This document shows, piece by piece, positions 8,414 to 17,126 of a stretch of DNA of 64,000 nucleotides. Source of the stretch: Streptomyces alboflavus. Lineage in GTDB: Bacteria > Actinomycetota > Actinomycetes > Streptomycetales > Streptomycetaceae. The stretch's first letter is position 1, and every line of letters begins with the position of its first letter. Below the pieces are notes generated by a model. It made no database searches, had not been told where the DNA came from, and worked only from the letters and a program-made list of their open reading frames with translations. A program made the position numbers and the translations under genes. Where the stretch lies: contig NZ_JNXT01000030.1 in the NCBI RefSeq assembly GCF_000716675.1, positions 1 through 64,000 of the forward strand. Reading direction: 5' to 3'.

Positions 8414-8699
8414 GTGCTCCATGGTCCCGCGTACGAACACCCCACGTCACCCGCTTTTCCCGCCCGCATCCCACCCACCCCCGAAGACCGCGCCGACGGC
8501 CCCCGTCGACGGCCCACATCCAGGACAACTCCGGTCCGCATCGAACGAGTAAAGAAAGTAAAGACAGTCCTCGGCATATGGAACCTTCGATACCCCCCTC
8601 GGCGTTCATAGGGGTGTCGGTAGCTTCGTCCCAGCACGAAGCCCGCAAAGTACGCACGTACTACACGGTTGTACTCACGCTAGGAAGGGACTCCCAACA

Positions 8700-9275
8700 A
8701 TGGCTGTAAGCCTGTCCAAGGGCGGCAACGTCTCGCTCACCAAGGAGGCACCTGGCCTGACCGCCGTCACGGTCGGCCTCGGCTGGGACGTCCGCACCAC
8801 CACGGGCACCGACTTCGACCTGGACGCCTCCGCCATCGCGGTGAACCCCCAGGGCAAGGTCTACTCCGACGCCCACTTCGTCTTCTTCAACAACAAGGCG
8901 ACGCCGGACCAGACCATCGTCCACACCGGCGACAACGTCACCGGCCAGGGCGAAGGCGACGACGAGCAGATCAACGTCAACCTCGCGGGCCTCCCCGCCG
9001 ACGTCGAGAAGATCGTCTTCCCGGTCTCGATCTACGACGCCGAGAACCGCTCGCAGAACTTCGGCCAGGTCCGCAACGCGTTCATCCGCATCGTGAACCA
9101 GGCCGGCGGCACCGAGATCGCCCGCTACGACCTCTCCGAGGACGCCGCCACCGAGACCGCCATGGTCTTCGGCGAGCTGTACCGCAGCGGCGCCGAGTGG
9201 AAGTTCCGCGCCGTCGGCCAGGGCTACGCCTCCGGCCTCGTCGGCATCGCGCAGGACTTCGGCGTCAACGTCTGA
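8700..9275 (+). CDS. TerD-family tellurium resistance / stress protein
   Basis: 191 aa, one TerD domain over the full length. Typical features are the opening [27 protein letters not shown], the acidic calcium-binding segments TDFDLDASA and [12 protein letters not shown], and the ending [17 protein letters not shown]. TerD proteins bind Ca2+ and are linked to tellurite and oxidative stress tolerance; in Streptomyces they are abundant and affect differentiation. The ATG has a GGAAGGGA ribosome site 10 nt upstream. It stands alone, with a strong terminator after it; no TerA/B/C or ATP-grasp partner is adjacent. Confidence 0.92.
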   Translation: MAVSLSKGGNVSLTKEAPGLTAVTVGLGWDVRTTTGTDFDLDASAIAVNPQGKVYSDAHFVFFNNKATPDQTIVHTGDNVTGQGEGDDEQINVNLAGLPADVEKIVFPVSIYDAENRSQNFGQVRNAFIRIVNQAGGTEIARYDLSEDAATETAMVFGELYRSGAEWKFRAVGQGYASGLVGIAQDFGVNV

Positions 9276-9306
9276 GGTTCCACCGCGTAGCGGACCAGCA
9301 CCACGC

Positions 9307-9338
9307 AAGGGCCCCGACCCCACCAGGTCGGGGCCCTT
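9307..9338 (+). terminator. Intrinsic-type hairpin after terD gene
   Basis: A perfect 13-bp stem (9307-9319 with 9326-9338) and a 6-nt loop start 32 bp after the TerD stop codon. Confidence 0.85.
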
Positions 9339-9427
9339 CGCCATGCCCCCACCCCCTTCCGCCCCCCACCCCACTGGCACTAGCCCCTCTCCCCGACTAT
9401 TCTAAATTCACAACTAGTCGAGAAAAC

Positions 9428-10027
9428 GTGGCCGGAGAGGAAGCCGGAGAGGAAGGGGGACCCGAAATCCCGAAACCACCGAAGGCAACCGCCACCCCGG
9501 GCACCAGCACCACCACGGGCCCGAGCACCGGCGGCACCAGCACCGGCACCAGCACCGCAGGGTCCGACGCCACGGGAACCGGCACCGCAGGGACCAGCAC
9601 CACGGGAACCGGCACTGCAGGGACCAGCACCGCACCCGGCACCGTCCACACCGCCTGGACCCGAGCCGCCCTGCCCCTCTGCCTCCTGGCCATCCTCGAC
9701 ACCGAGAAGCAGAGCTACGGCTACGCCCTCCTCAACCGCCTCACCACCGCCGGCCTGGACGGCGTCAAGGCCGCCACCCTCTACCCGGCCCTCACCCGCC
9801 TCGAAGAGGACGGCTCCGTCGAGATCGAGTGGGGCGCCGGGGAGGGCGGCCCCGGCCGGAAGTACTACCGCATCACCGACGCGGGCCGAGCCCGCCTGCA
9901 CCACGACCGCACCGCCTGGGCCGCCTTCACCCACTCCGTCGCCGCCCTCACCGGAACCGACGCACCCAACGACCCCGGCACGGCACGGCCCACACCTCAC
10001 GCAGCGGAACCGGGGGAACCGACATGA
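9428..10027 (+). CDS. PadR-family transcriptional regulator with a low-complexity N-terminus
   Basis: 199 aa from GTG 9428. Residues 1-75 are a Thr/Gly/Ser/Ala repeat region (TSTTGTGTAGTST type) encoded by imperfect 15-30-bp repeats. Residues about 78-165 are a PadR winged helix: LPLCLLAILDTEKQSYGYALLNRL, then KAATLYPALTRLEEDGSVEIEW and RKYYRITDAGR. PadR proteins repress their own operon. The stop codon overlaps the next ATG (ATGA at 10024), so it is coupled to the HAAS membrane protein, a standard pairing. The true start could be nearer the winged helix. The AT-rich segment 9400-9427 before the start is a likely promoter/operator. Confidence 0.82.
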   Translation: MAGEEAGEEGGPEIPKPPKATATPGTSTTTGPSTGGTSTGTSTAGSDATGTGTAGTSTTGTGTAGTSTAPGTVHTAWTRAALPLCLLAILDTEKQSYGYALLNRLTTAGLDGVKAATLYPALTRLEEDGSVEIEWGAGEGGPGRKYYRITDAGRARLHHDRTAWAAFTHSVAALTGTDAPNDPGTARPTPHAAEPGEPT

Positions 10028-11112
10028 CCAAGGACCGCCACCCGAAGCTCACTTGGGAGCGCAAGGAGGACGAGGCCTGGGCCGCCTCCGTCGAGGTACG
10101 CCTCGTCCTCGACCACGACGCCCCCGCCGGCCTCGCCGCCGACGTCCTCGCCGAGGCGCACCAACTCGTCCACGAGGAGGACCGCCCCGCCCTCGACCTC
10201 CTCGGCGACCCCGACGCCTACGCCCAGTCCGTCGCCGACGAACGCATCCCCGAGGAACACCGCGCCCGCAGCGACGCCCACGGCCTCACCCCCGGCGAAC
10301 GCGTCTCCGGCTCCTTCGTCACCCTCGGCATCGGCGGACTCCTCTTCTGTGGCTTCGAGTGGCTCCGCGACGGCCTCTGGGTCGGCATCGGCTGGCCCTC
10401 CTTCACCATCACCGCGGCCGTCGTCCTCGGCGCCTCGCTGGCCGCCGCTGCCCTCGCCACCCGCGTCGCCGGCCGGGTCCGCGGCGCCTGGTACTTCGCA
10501 GCCGCCGCAGCCGGAGCCGTCTGCACGGGAGTCGGCGTCACCCCCTTCGTCCCCACGGGCGAGCTCTTCGCCCTCCCCGTCCCCGTCCTGATGCTCGTCT
10601 GCCTCGCCGTCACCGCCGCCGCCGTGAAGTTCCCCGACACCACCATCGACCGCTGGTTCACCGCCGCCCCTCGCAGTGGCGACGACGAGGCCTGGTTCGC
10701 CCACCTCGACGGCCTCCTGCGCGGCCGCCACGCCATGCCGTCCGCCGAGGCCCGCGACCACATACGCGAGGCCCGCCACCACCTCGCCTCCACTCCCGGC
10801 ACCGAACCCGCCGCCGACGTCTTCGGCGACGTCGAGGTCTACGCCCTCCGCCTCTCCGAAGGCCCTCGCCGCGGCCAGCGCCTCGCCCGCCGCCAGTTCT
10901 ACGGCTCCTGCTTCCTCGCCGTCTGCCTCACCATCCTGCTCATCGACAACCTGACCGACTCCGACACCTCCCCCTTCTGGCTCGCCGCCAACACGGGTGC
11001 CCTCGGCGCGACCCTCTGGTCCCTCGTCGGCGAATGGCGCCGCTCCACCAAGCGCCCCACCCCCACCACCGCGGACCCCGGCAACTCCCCGCCCCCCGGC
11101 TCCCCGTCCTAG
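10024..11112 (+). CDS. Membrane protein with two HAAS-like domains
   Basis: 362 aa. Two soluble helical segments of similar design, about residues 20-70 (AEAHQLVHEEDRPALDLLGD, then PDAYA) and about 225-275 (REARHHLASTP, DVFGDVEVYAL), each followed by membrane helices (four near 100-200, two near 298-335). The segments resemble the HAAS signalling domain that is regularly encoded beside PadR repressors, which fits the 4-bp overlap with the PadR gene here. The likely role is membrane sensing or sequestration linked to PadR, as an anti-regulator module. The tail is Pro-rich. No enzyme motif was seen. Confidence 0.7.
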   Translation: MTKDRHPKLTWERKEDEAWAASVEVRLVLDHDAPAGLAADVLAEAHQLVHEEDRPALDLLGDPDAYAQSVADERIPEEHRARSDAHGLTPGERVSGSFVTLGIGGLLFCGFEWLRDGLWVGIGWPSFTITAAVVLGASLAAAALATRVAGRVRGAWYFAAAAAGAVCTGVGVTPFVPTGELFALPVPVLMLVCLAVTAAAVKFPDTTIDRWFTAAPRSGDDEAWFAHLDGLLRGRHAMPSAEARDHIREARHHLASTPGTEPAADVFGDVEVYALRLSEGPRRGQRLARRQFYGSCFLAVCLTILLIDNLTDSDTSPFWLAANTGALGATLWSLVGEWRRSTKRPTPTTADPGNSPPPGSPS

Positions 11113-11255
11113 CCACAGCCCCGGGTCCCCGTCCTAGCCGCAGCCCCGGCCCGCCGTCCTAGCCGCAGCCGCTGGCCCCGCCATCTCACACAGCCGGCCC
11201 AAGCCCCTCCTGGACGCCCACCCCGTTCTCCTCCCGGCCGGTTAGCCTGCGCCGC

Positions 11256-11780
11256 ATGCTCCTCGAACCGCTCGCCTCCGCCACCGACGGCACCTCCCCC
11301 GGCGACCTGCCCGGCCCTCTCCTCACGGAACTCACCGCCCTCTACGCCTCCAACCACGAGTTCTTCGCTCTCAGCGGAGACTTCCCGGACGCACATCACA
11401 TCAGCACCGAACAGGTCGCCACCGCCCTCGCCGACGAACTCTCCCAACCCGGCGCCGAAGTCCTCCTCGGCCGCTCCGAGGGCCGGCTCATCGGCGTCGT
11501 CGTCACCCTCACCCACCATCCCGACCCGGCCGACCCCGACCCCTGGATCGGCCTCCTCCTGGTGGACGCCCGAGTCCAACGCACTGGCCTCGGCCGCCGG
11601 TTGGCCACCGCCACCGAGGACCGCTTCCGCACAGCGGGTCGCAGCGCCGTGCGCCTCGCCGTCCTCGACAACAACCCGAAGGCCCTCGCCTTCTGGACCA
11701 CCCTCGGCTACGAGCTCCTCGACCATCGCGAGGACACCCAACTCGGCCGCCCCTGCGCCGTATTGCGCAAGCCTCTGTGA
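11256..11780 (+). CDS. GNAT-family N-acetyltransferase
   Basis: 174 aa. The GNAT core shows IGLLLVDARVQRTGLGRRLATATEDR (beta4 and the acetyl-CoA loop R/Q-x-x-G-x-G/A) near 95-120, and AVRLAVLDNNPKALAFWTTLGYEL near 130-153. The N-terminal 60 residues are less conserved and probably set substrate choice. The acceptor substrate is unknown. It is monocistronic, 143 bp after the HAAS gene; that gap holds a short CCGTCCTAGCCGCAGCCC direct repeat. Confidence 0.8.
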   Translation: MLLEPLASATDGTSPGDLPGPLLTELTALYASNHEFFALSGDFPDAHHISTEQVATALADELSQPGAEVLLGRSEGRLIGVVVTLTHHPDPADPDPWIGLLLVDARVQRTGLGRRLATATEDRFRTAGRSAVRLAVLDNNPKALAFWTTLGYELLDHREDTQLGRPCAVLRKPL

Positions 11781-11912
11781 GCGCGTGGCGCGGGGCGGCT
11801 CGGGTGGTGGTCGGGCTCTCTGGACCTCTGTCCTCTGAGCCGGTGCCGCCTGCTGACCGGCGCCCTGCTGTCCGGCGCCCTGCTGTCCGGCGCGGGCCGA
11901 CGCCCCCTGGGC

Positions 11913-13376
11913 CTACGGGTTGTCCGGCTTCCCGTCCCCGTAGAGCCAGTCCGCCCACACCTTCTTCAGTTCCTCGCGCGCTTCATCGTCCCCCGCGTGC
12001 TTCTCGACGTATGTCGTGAAGTCCTTGGTGTTCGCGTTCGCATGGCGGTAGGTCTTCGTCCAGCCCTGGATGATGTCGTAGAAGGTGTCGTCGCCGACCG
12101 TCTCCCGGATCTTGTGGATCACCATCGCTCCCCGGTCGTACACCGGATCATCCGAGATGCTCGCGGCGTCCGGCTGACTCGCCGGCGGGAAGGCCCAGAG
12201 GTCTTCGTCGTCCCCTTGCTCATACAGCGCGTCAAAGATGTCCTGCGCGCTGTCCTCTCCGTTGTCCTCCTCCCACAACCACTCCGCGTAGCTGGCAAGG
12301 CCTTCGTTCAGCCACATGTCCTGCCATGTCTTCGGCGTGACCGAGTTGCCGAACCACTGGTGGGCCAGCTCGTGGACAAGCGTCGATGTGTTGACCTCGC
12401 TGGAGGGAAACACCGGCTTGGTCTGGGTCTCCAGGGCGTAGCCCAGGTTCACCCGGTCGTCGACGATCGCTCCGGTCGAGGAGAAGGGGTAGGTGCCGAA
12501 GTTCAGCTCCGCCCAGTCCATGATCTCGGGGATCTTCGAGAGGACCTTCTCGGTCTTCTTGTACTTGCCGTCCGGCAGTGTCCGGTCGATCGCCGTGAAC
12601 ACCGGGATGCCGGAGTCCGACTTGGCCGTCATCGACTTCTTGGTGTCGTACTTGCCGATCGCCACAGTCGCCAGGTAGGTCGCCATGGGCTCGGCGTTGT
12701 GCCAGGCGAACGTGGTGCGGCCGTTCGTCGTGGTCTCGTGCGTCAGCTCGCCGTTGGAGATCGCCTTCAGCCCCTTGGGCACGGTGATCTTTATGTCGTA
12801 TGCGGCCTTGTCGCTCGGGTGGTTGTTGCTCGGGAACCACGCCATCGAACCGGCGGGCTCGCCGACCGCGAGCGCACCCTCCTCCCCCTTCAGCCAACCC
12901 TCCTTCGCTCCGTCCGCATCGGTGACCGTCTGCGGCGTCCCGGAGTAGCGGACGGTCGCGCGGAACGTCTCACCTCGGTCAAGGTCGTCACGCGGCCGCA
13001 CGGTCAGCTCGTCACCGGCGCGGTTGAAGCGGGCTTCCTTGCCTTCGACGGTGACCTCTTTGACCTCCAGGCCCTTGAGGTCGAGGTTGAAGGCGCTGAG
13101 CTTCTTGGTCGCACGGGCTGTGATGTCCGCCGTGCCGGTGAGATGGCGGTTCTCCGGGTCGTAGCCGAGGGTCAGGCCGTAGTGCGTCACGTCGTATCCC
13201 CCGTTGCCGAGCTTCGGGAAGAACGGGTCGCGCACACCTGCGGCGCCGGGCGTTCCGTCGACCCCGCCGCCGGTGCAGGCGGTGAGGGCGGTCAGCGTCA
13301 GGGCGGCCAGGGCTGCGGGGGCGATACGGCGGGCGCGGGGCCCCTTGGTCAGAGGGGCGGTGGCTCGGTAGTTCAC
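11913..13376 (-). CDS. Secreted M1-family metallopeptidase, lipoprotein
   Basis: 487 aa. The N-terminus has a twin-basic stretch, a hydrophobic segment and a lipobox LTAC near residue 34, so the enzyme is probably anchored outside the membrane. The catalytic zinc site is HELAHQWFGN (HExxH) with the second Glu in NEGLASYAEW 18-19 residues later, as in gluzincin aminopeptidases. The N-terminal beta domain (GTADITARATKKLSAFNLDL) is M1-like. The helical C-terminal domain of full-length M1 enzymes is absent, so this is the short secreted subtype. GTG start next to the twin-basic signal. It probably trims extracellular peptides. Confidence 0.88.
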   Translation of the reverse strand: MNYRATAPLTKGPRARRIAPAALAALTLTALTACTGGGVDGTPGAAGVRDPFFPKLGNGGYDVTHYGLTLGYDPENRHLTGTADITARATKKLSAFNLDLKGLEVKEVTVEGKEARFNRAGDELTVRPRDDLDRGETFRATVRYSGTPQTVTDADGAKEGWLKGEEGALAVGEPAGSMAWFPSNNHPSDKAAYDIKITVPKGLKAISNGELTHETTTNGRTTFAWHNAEPMATYLATVAIGKYDTKKSMTAKSDSGIPVFTAIDRTLPDGKYKKTEKVLSKIPEIMDWAELNFGTYPFSSTGAIVDDRVNLGYALETQTKPVFPSSEVNTSTLVHELAHQWFGNSVTPKTWQDMWLNEGLASYAEWLWEEDNGEDSAQDIFDALYEQGDDEDLWAFPPASQPDAASISDDPVYDRGAMVIHKIRETVGDDTFYDIIQGWTKTYRHANANTKDFTTYVEKHAGDDEAREELKKVWADWLYGDGKPDNP

Positions 13377-13454
13377 CTCGGTGATCCTATGGCCACCGCC
13401 CCGCCAGACGTCATGCCAGGGGCGTCAGCTGAGCGGCGTCCGCTCGGGCTTCGG

Positions 13455-14021
13455 TCAGCGGTTGAGCGCCGCCACTCCTGCCTTCGCGAACTTCTCGTCC
13501 AGGTCGCCGCTGGGCGCGCCCGCCACGCCTATGCCCGCGACCGGGGCACCCTTGGCGGTGACAGGGGCGCCGCCCGCGAGGAAGAGCGTGCCGGGGATGT
13601 CCTTCAGGTTCGGCGTCTGGGTGAGGCGCTTGGCCAGCTCGGAGGTGGGGGCGTTCCACGACACGGCCGTGTAGGCCTTGCGCTCGGCGGACTCGTAGGA
13701 CTGCGGGCCGGCGCCGTCGCCGCGGAGCGTGACGATGGTGTTGCCGTTGCGGTCGACCACGGCGACCGTCACACGCTGGTTCTCCTTCTTCGCGGCGTCC
13801 AGGGCGGCCTCCGCGGCCTTGGTCGCGGCGGCCACGTTGAGGTGCGTGGAGCTGGTCAGGTGGCGGTTGCCGGCGTCGGCTGTCACGGCGGCCTTGGCTG
13901 CAGCGTCCGGCGTCCCGGCCGTGGCCGAGACCGTGCCGAACGTCGCGGCGCCGACCGTGGCGAGGGCCGCGGCGGTGGTGAGGATGCGGGTGCGCGGGGA
14001 GAGCTGCTTCAGCGACTTCAT
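13455..14021 (-). CDS. hbpS: Secreted haem-binding HbpS/GlcG-like sensor protein
   Basis: 188 aa. An export signal (basic start, ILTTAAALATVGAATFGTVSATA) is followed by one GlcG/HbpS domain: THLNVAAATKAAEAALDAAKKENQRVTVAVVDRNGN, then FLAGGAPVTAKGAPVAGIGVAGAPSGDLDEKFAKAGVAAL. The ATG 14021 has AGGAG about 9 nt upstream. In S. reticuli HbpS is an extracellular octamer that binds haem and iron and modulates the kinase SenS. A SenS/SenR-like pair lies divergently next door, which supports the assignment. Expected partners: SenS at 14470 and SenR at 16160. Confidence 0.82.
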   Translation of the reverse strand: MKSLKQLSPRTRILTTAAALATVGAATFGTVSATAGTPDAAAKAAVTADAGNRHLTSSTHLNVAAATKAAEAALDAAKKENQRVTVAVVDRNGNTIVTLRGDGAGPQSYESAERKAYTAVSWNAPTSELAKRLTQTPNLKDIPGTLFLAGGAPVTAKGAPVAGIGVAGAPSGDLDEKFAKAGVAALNR

Positions 14022-14230
14022 GTCCGTTGACTCCTGTGCGGATGCGGGCTGTTGAGAGTGGGCGGCGAATCGATCCCCGCCTCGCAATCCATCGTCCGGC
14101 CGCTGACCGCCGCTCCTCGTCGGCCCTACGGCTGCCTGCCGCGCACGAATCGGCTGACGGCCATGTCAACCGATCGGTTGATCCGGGCGCTCGGCACCAC
14201 CAGCCAGAATGGGGATGTCTTCCCAGTTCA

Positions 14231-14438
14231 GGCGTGTGCGATCAAGCGTGTGCGGTCATGCGCGTCATCGTGTGAGGTCCCGCCGCGCGAGCGAGTCAGG
14301 CGCGTCGGATCCGGCGCACGGGACCAGGCGCGCAGGATCAGGTGGACAAGATCCGGTGGACAAGATCCGGTGCGCAGGGTCGAGCGCACGGGACCAGGTA
14401 CACGGGATCGGGCGCGCGGGATCAGGCCCGTGCGATCA
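14231..14438. repeat. 14-bp tandem repeat array upstream of senS
   Basis: Ten consecutive imperfect 14-bp units run from 14299 to 14438 (for example GGCGCACGGGACCA, GGTGGACAAGATCC twice, GGCGCGCGGGATCA). Two more units lie at 14231-14258, with a degenerate 40-bp stretch between. The array fills most of the hbpS-senS intergenic DNA. Confidence 0.85.
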
Positions 14439-14469
14439 AGGGCGAGCAGCGGCCGAGAAGGAGGCCAGC

Positions 14470-16170
14470 GTGGAACGGCACACAGACGGCCTCGGCGCCG
14501 CCGAACAGCACCCGGAGGGCCTCAGCGCCCCGGATCAAGGCAAGAACGGCCTGCGCGGAGCGAGGCAGGGCGAAGGCGAGACCCACGCCATGGGTCAGCA
14601 GACGGCCGGCCTCCACCCGGCGGCCCCTGAGTCGCGCTGGCTCGCCCCCGTCATGCACACGGCGTTCTTCCTTCTCCTCGCCGCCTCCCTCACCCGCTTC
14701 CTCCTCCGCCACCCGGGCGAGCCCCGCACCCCGGGCGTCGTCGCCCTGTCCATCGCCCTCGCCGTCCTCTACCTCCTCGGCCCCGCCCCCGGCGCCGCGC
14801 CCAGCACCCGCCGCCCGTTCTGGCTGGGCTCAGTGGTCGGAGCATGGGTGGTCCTGGTCGTCCTCGCACCGAGCTTCGCGTGGTGCGCGGTGCCCCTGTT
14901 CTATACGGGACTACGCACGCTCCCGACGCGAGCAGCACTCGTCCTGGTCACAGCCCTCACCGCCCTCGTGGTCGCCGCTCAGCTCAGACTCGCCGGCAGC
15001 TTCGACCCGAACCTGGCCTTCGCACCACCCGCCGTCGCAGCCGTGGCCACCGCCATGTTCATCCACATGCAGCGCCAGACAGCGCAGCAGCGCGCCTTGA
15101 TCGACGACCTGATCCGCACCCGACGGGAGCTTGCCGCCACCGAAAGACGCGAAGGCACCCTCGCCGAGCGCCAACGCCTCTCTATGGAGATCCACGACAC
15201 CCTGGCCCAGGGCATGTCCAGCCAGCAGATGCTGCTGCAGGCCGCCGAGCGGGTATGGGACGCCGACCCGGCGACAGCCCGCACCCACGTCCGGACAGCG
15301 GCGGCCATCACCGAGCGCGGGCTGGCAGAAGCCCGCAGATTCGTCCACGACCTAGCGCCCGCAGACCTCGCGGACGCCGGTACCGACGACGGCGAAGCCC
15401 TGCCGTCGGCCCTGAGCACCCTCGCCGCACGAGAATCGGAAGGGGAGCTGGCCATTCAGTTCCACGCCGAGGGCAAGCCCGTCCCCCTGCCCGGCAGAGC
15501 CCAGTCGGCGCTGCTCCGGATCGCGCAGGGCGCGTTGGCGAACGTACGCGAGCACGCGGACGCAAGCGCGGCGGCGCTGACGCTGACCTACCTGGACGAC
15601 CAGGTGGTTCTCGACATCGCGGACAACGGGAAAGGGTTCGTGGTCGCGGGGGACGACACGGGGTTCGCCGACGGGCAGGACGAGCGGGCGTCCGAGGTTG
15701 GGGACACCGCACGAGAAGGCGCGGCCACCGGCGATCAGCGGGGGCCCGGTCCGCGTGGGCCGGGTGCCCGGGCCGGGCGGGGACACGGACTGCCTGCGAT
15801 ACGGGCACGGGCTCGGCAGCTCGGCGGGACACTGACGGTCGAGTCGGCGCCGGGCGAGGGGACAGTTCTGTCGGTGTCGATCGCCTTGACCGCGCCCTCG
15901 GCCTCGGGCACTCGACCGAGCGCAGGCACAGGCACGGGCATCAGCACCGGTGCGGGCGCAGGCACGGGCACCGGCGCAGGTACGGCCGCAGGCACGCCTG
16001 CGGCGCCCCCTTCGCCCACGCCGGGGGCGTCGCGTTCAGCCCCGTCCACGCCGTCGCCCTCGGCCACGCCATCGGAGCCGTCCGCACCACCATCCCCGTC
16101 CACAGGCCCGCCGCCCGCGTGGCCGCCGCCCTCCGATCCGTCGTCATCCGGGAGTGCCCATGAGCAGTAG
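14470..16170 (+). CDS. senS: Sensor histidine kinase SenS-like (HisKA_3 family)
   Basis: 566 aa from GTG 14470, which has GGAGG 8 nt upstream. The N-terminus (about 60 aa) is disordered. Around five membrane helices follow (about 62-195), then a coiled segment and a HisKA_3 domain with the phospho-acceptor in RLSMEIHDTLAQGMSSQ near 242. The HATPase domain has IAQGALANVREHA and DNGKGF, and GHGLPAIRARARQLGGTLTV near the end. A DxGxG-like break contains a Gly/Arg-rich insert (about 405-440). The C-terminal 100 residues are a Thr/Gly/Pro/Ser tail with TGTGAGTGT-like repeats. Its 3' end overlaps senR by 11 bp. By family it senses redox and haem through HbpS. Confidence 0.83.
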   Translation: MERHTDGLGAAEQHPEGLSAPDQGKNGLRGARQGEGETHAMGQQTAGLHPAAPESRWLAPVMHTAFFLLLAASLTRFLLRHPGEPRTPGVVALSIALAVLYLLGPAPGAAPSTRRPFWLGSVVGAWVVLVVLAPSFAWCAVPLFYTGLRTLPTRAALVLVTALTALVVAAQLRLAGSFDPNLAFAPPAVAAVATAMFIHMQRQTAQQRALIDDLIRTRRELAATERREGTLAERQRLSMEIHDTLAQGMSSQQMLLQAAERVWDADPATARTHVRTAAAITERGLAEARRFVHDLAPADLADAGTDDGEALPSALSTLAARESEGELAIQFHAEGKPVPLPGRAQSALLRIAQGALANVREHADASAAALTLTYLDDQVVLDIADNGKGFVVAGDDTGFADGQDERASEVGDTAREGAATGDQRGPGPRGPGARAGRGHGLPAIRARARQLGGTLTVESAPGEGTVLSVSIALTAPSASGTRPSAGTGTGISTGAGAGTGTGAGTAAGTPAAPPSPTPGASRSAPSTPSPSATPSEPSAPPSPSTGPPPAWPPPSDPSSSGSAHEQ

Positions 16171-16912
16171 TACGCCCACGAGTGAGCCGGTTCGGCTGTT
16201 GGTGTGTGACGACCATGTGGTGGTGCGGGCCGGGTTGCTGGCGCTGTTGGCCAGTGCGCCGGGGATCGAGGTGATCGGTGAGGCCGGGACAGGTGAGGAG
16301 GCGGTGGCGCTGGCGGCCAAGTTGGCGCCGGACGTGGTGTTGATGGACCTGCAGCTGGGCCCGGGGATCGACGGCGTGGAGGCGACACGGCGTATCGCGG
16401 CCGGGGAGCGCGGGGGCGAGGGTGGCGGCGACAGCGGCACAGACGGTGGTGGCGACGGTGGCGGTGGCGGTGGCGGTGGCGACGGCAAGGGCGGCAGTGG
16501 TGAGGGGGGTGGTGGGGCGCCGCGGGTGCTGGTTCTGACCACGTATGACACCGATGCTGACATCACGCGGGCCATTGAGGCGGGGGCGACGGGGTATCTG
16601 CTGAAGGCCGAGCGGCCCGAGGAGTTGTTCGCGGCGATTCATGCGGCGGCGCAGGGGCGTACGGCGCTGTCGCCGCCCGTCGCGTCCCGGGTGATGGCGC
16701 AGATGCGGGAGCCGCGGCCCACGCTCACGGCCCGGGAGCTGGACATTCTCAAGCAGCTCGCGCAGGGGAAGGGGAATCGGGAGATCGCGAGGACGCTGTT
16801 CATCAGTGAGGCGACGGTGAAGACGCACCTGGGGCGGATCTACGACAAGTTGGGGGTGGATACGCGGGCAGGGGCGGTGGCGGTGGCCAAGGAGCGGCGG
16901 TTGCTGCCCTAG
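16160..16912 (+). CDS. senR: NarL-family response regulator SenR-like
   Basis: 250 aa. Receiver domain with VCDDHVVVRAGLL, phospho-acceptor Asp in DVVLMDLQLGPGIDG near 58, Thr in VLVLTTYDTD and Lys in GYLLKAERPEELF. A LuxR-type HTH follows (TARELDILKQLAQGKGNREIARTLFISEATVKTHL). A run of about 38 residues, nearly all Gly/Asp/Ser, is inserted inside the receiver domain between RRIAAG and APRVLVL (about 80-118), which makes the protein some 30 residues longer than usual. It should be phosphorylated by SenS and act on hbpS and neighbouring redox genes. Confidence 0.85.
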   Translation: MSSSTPTSEPVRLLVCDDHVVVRAGLLALLASAPGIEVIGEAGTGEEAVALAAKLAPDVVLMDLQLGPGIDGVEATRRIAAGERGGEGGGDSGTDGGGDGGGGGGGGDGKGGSGEGGGGAPRVLVLTTYDTDADITRAIEAGATGYLLKAERPEELFAAIHAAAQGRTALSPPVASRVMAQMREPRPTLTARELDILKQLAQGKGNREIARTLFISEATVKTHLGRIYDKLGVDTRAGAVAVAKERRLLP

Positions 16913-16982
16913 GGAGCGGCAACTTTCTCCCCTGCGGAGCGGCGGTTGCGGCCTTAGGGAGCGGCAACTATCTCCCCTGGGG
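16893..16982. repeat. 45-bp tandem duplication across the senR stop codon
   Basis: Unit 1 (16893-16937) contains the last codons and stop of senR. Unit 2 (16938-16982) repeats it with few changes, and a decayed third copy follows to about 17025. Confidence 0.8.
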
Positions 16983-17126
16983 AACGGCAGTTGATTTCGC
17001 TGGGGGCGGTGGTTGTTTCCCTGGGGGGCGTTCCGAGGTGGGAGAGAGCGTGCAGGGCGGGTCCGAGGCCACCCCGAGGTGGTGCGAGGGCGTGGTGGGG
17101 GCGGGGAGCGTGGCACCATCGGGCGG

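Noticed and set aside
14231..14438. Possible CRISPR array
   Set aside because: Units are contiguous 14-mers without spacers and no cas genes are present.
16393..16515. Frameshift in senR
   Set aside because: The Gly/Asp-rich stretch stays in frame and both receiver and HTH motifs are intact on either side, so it is an insertion rather than a break.
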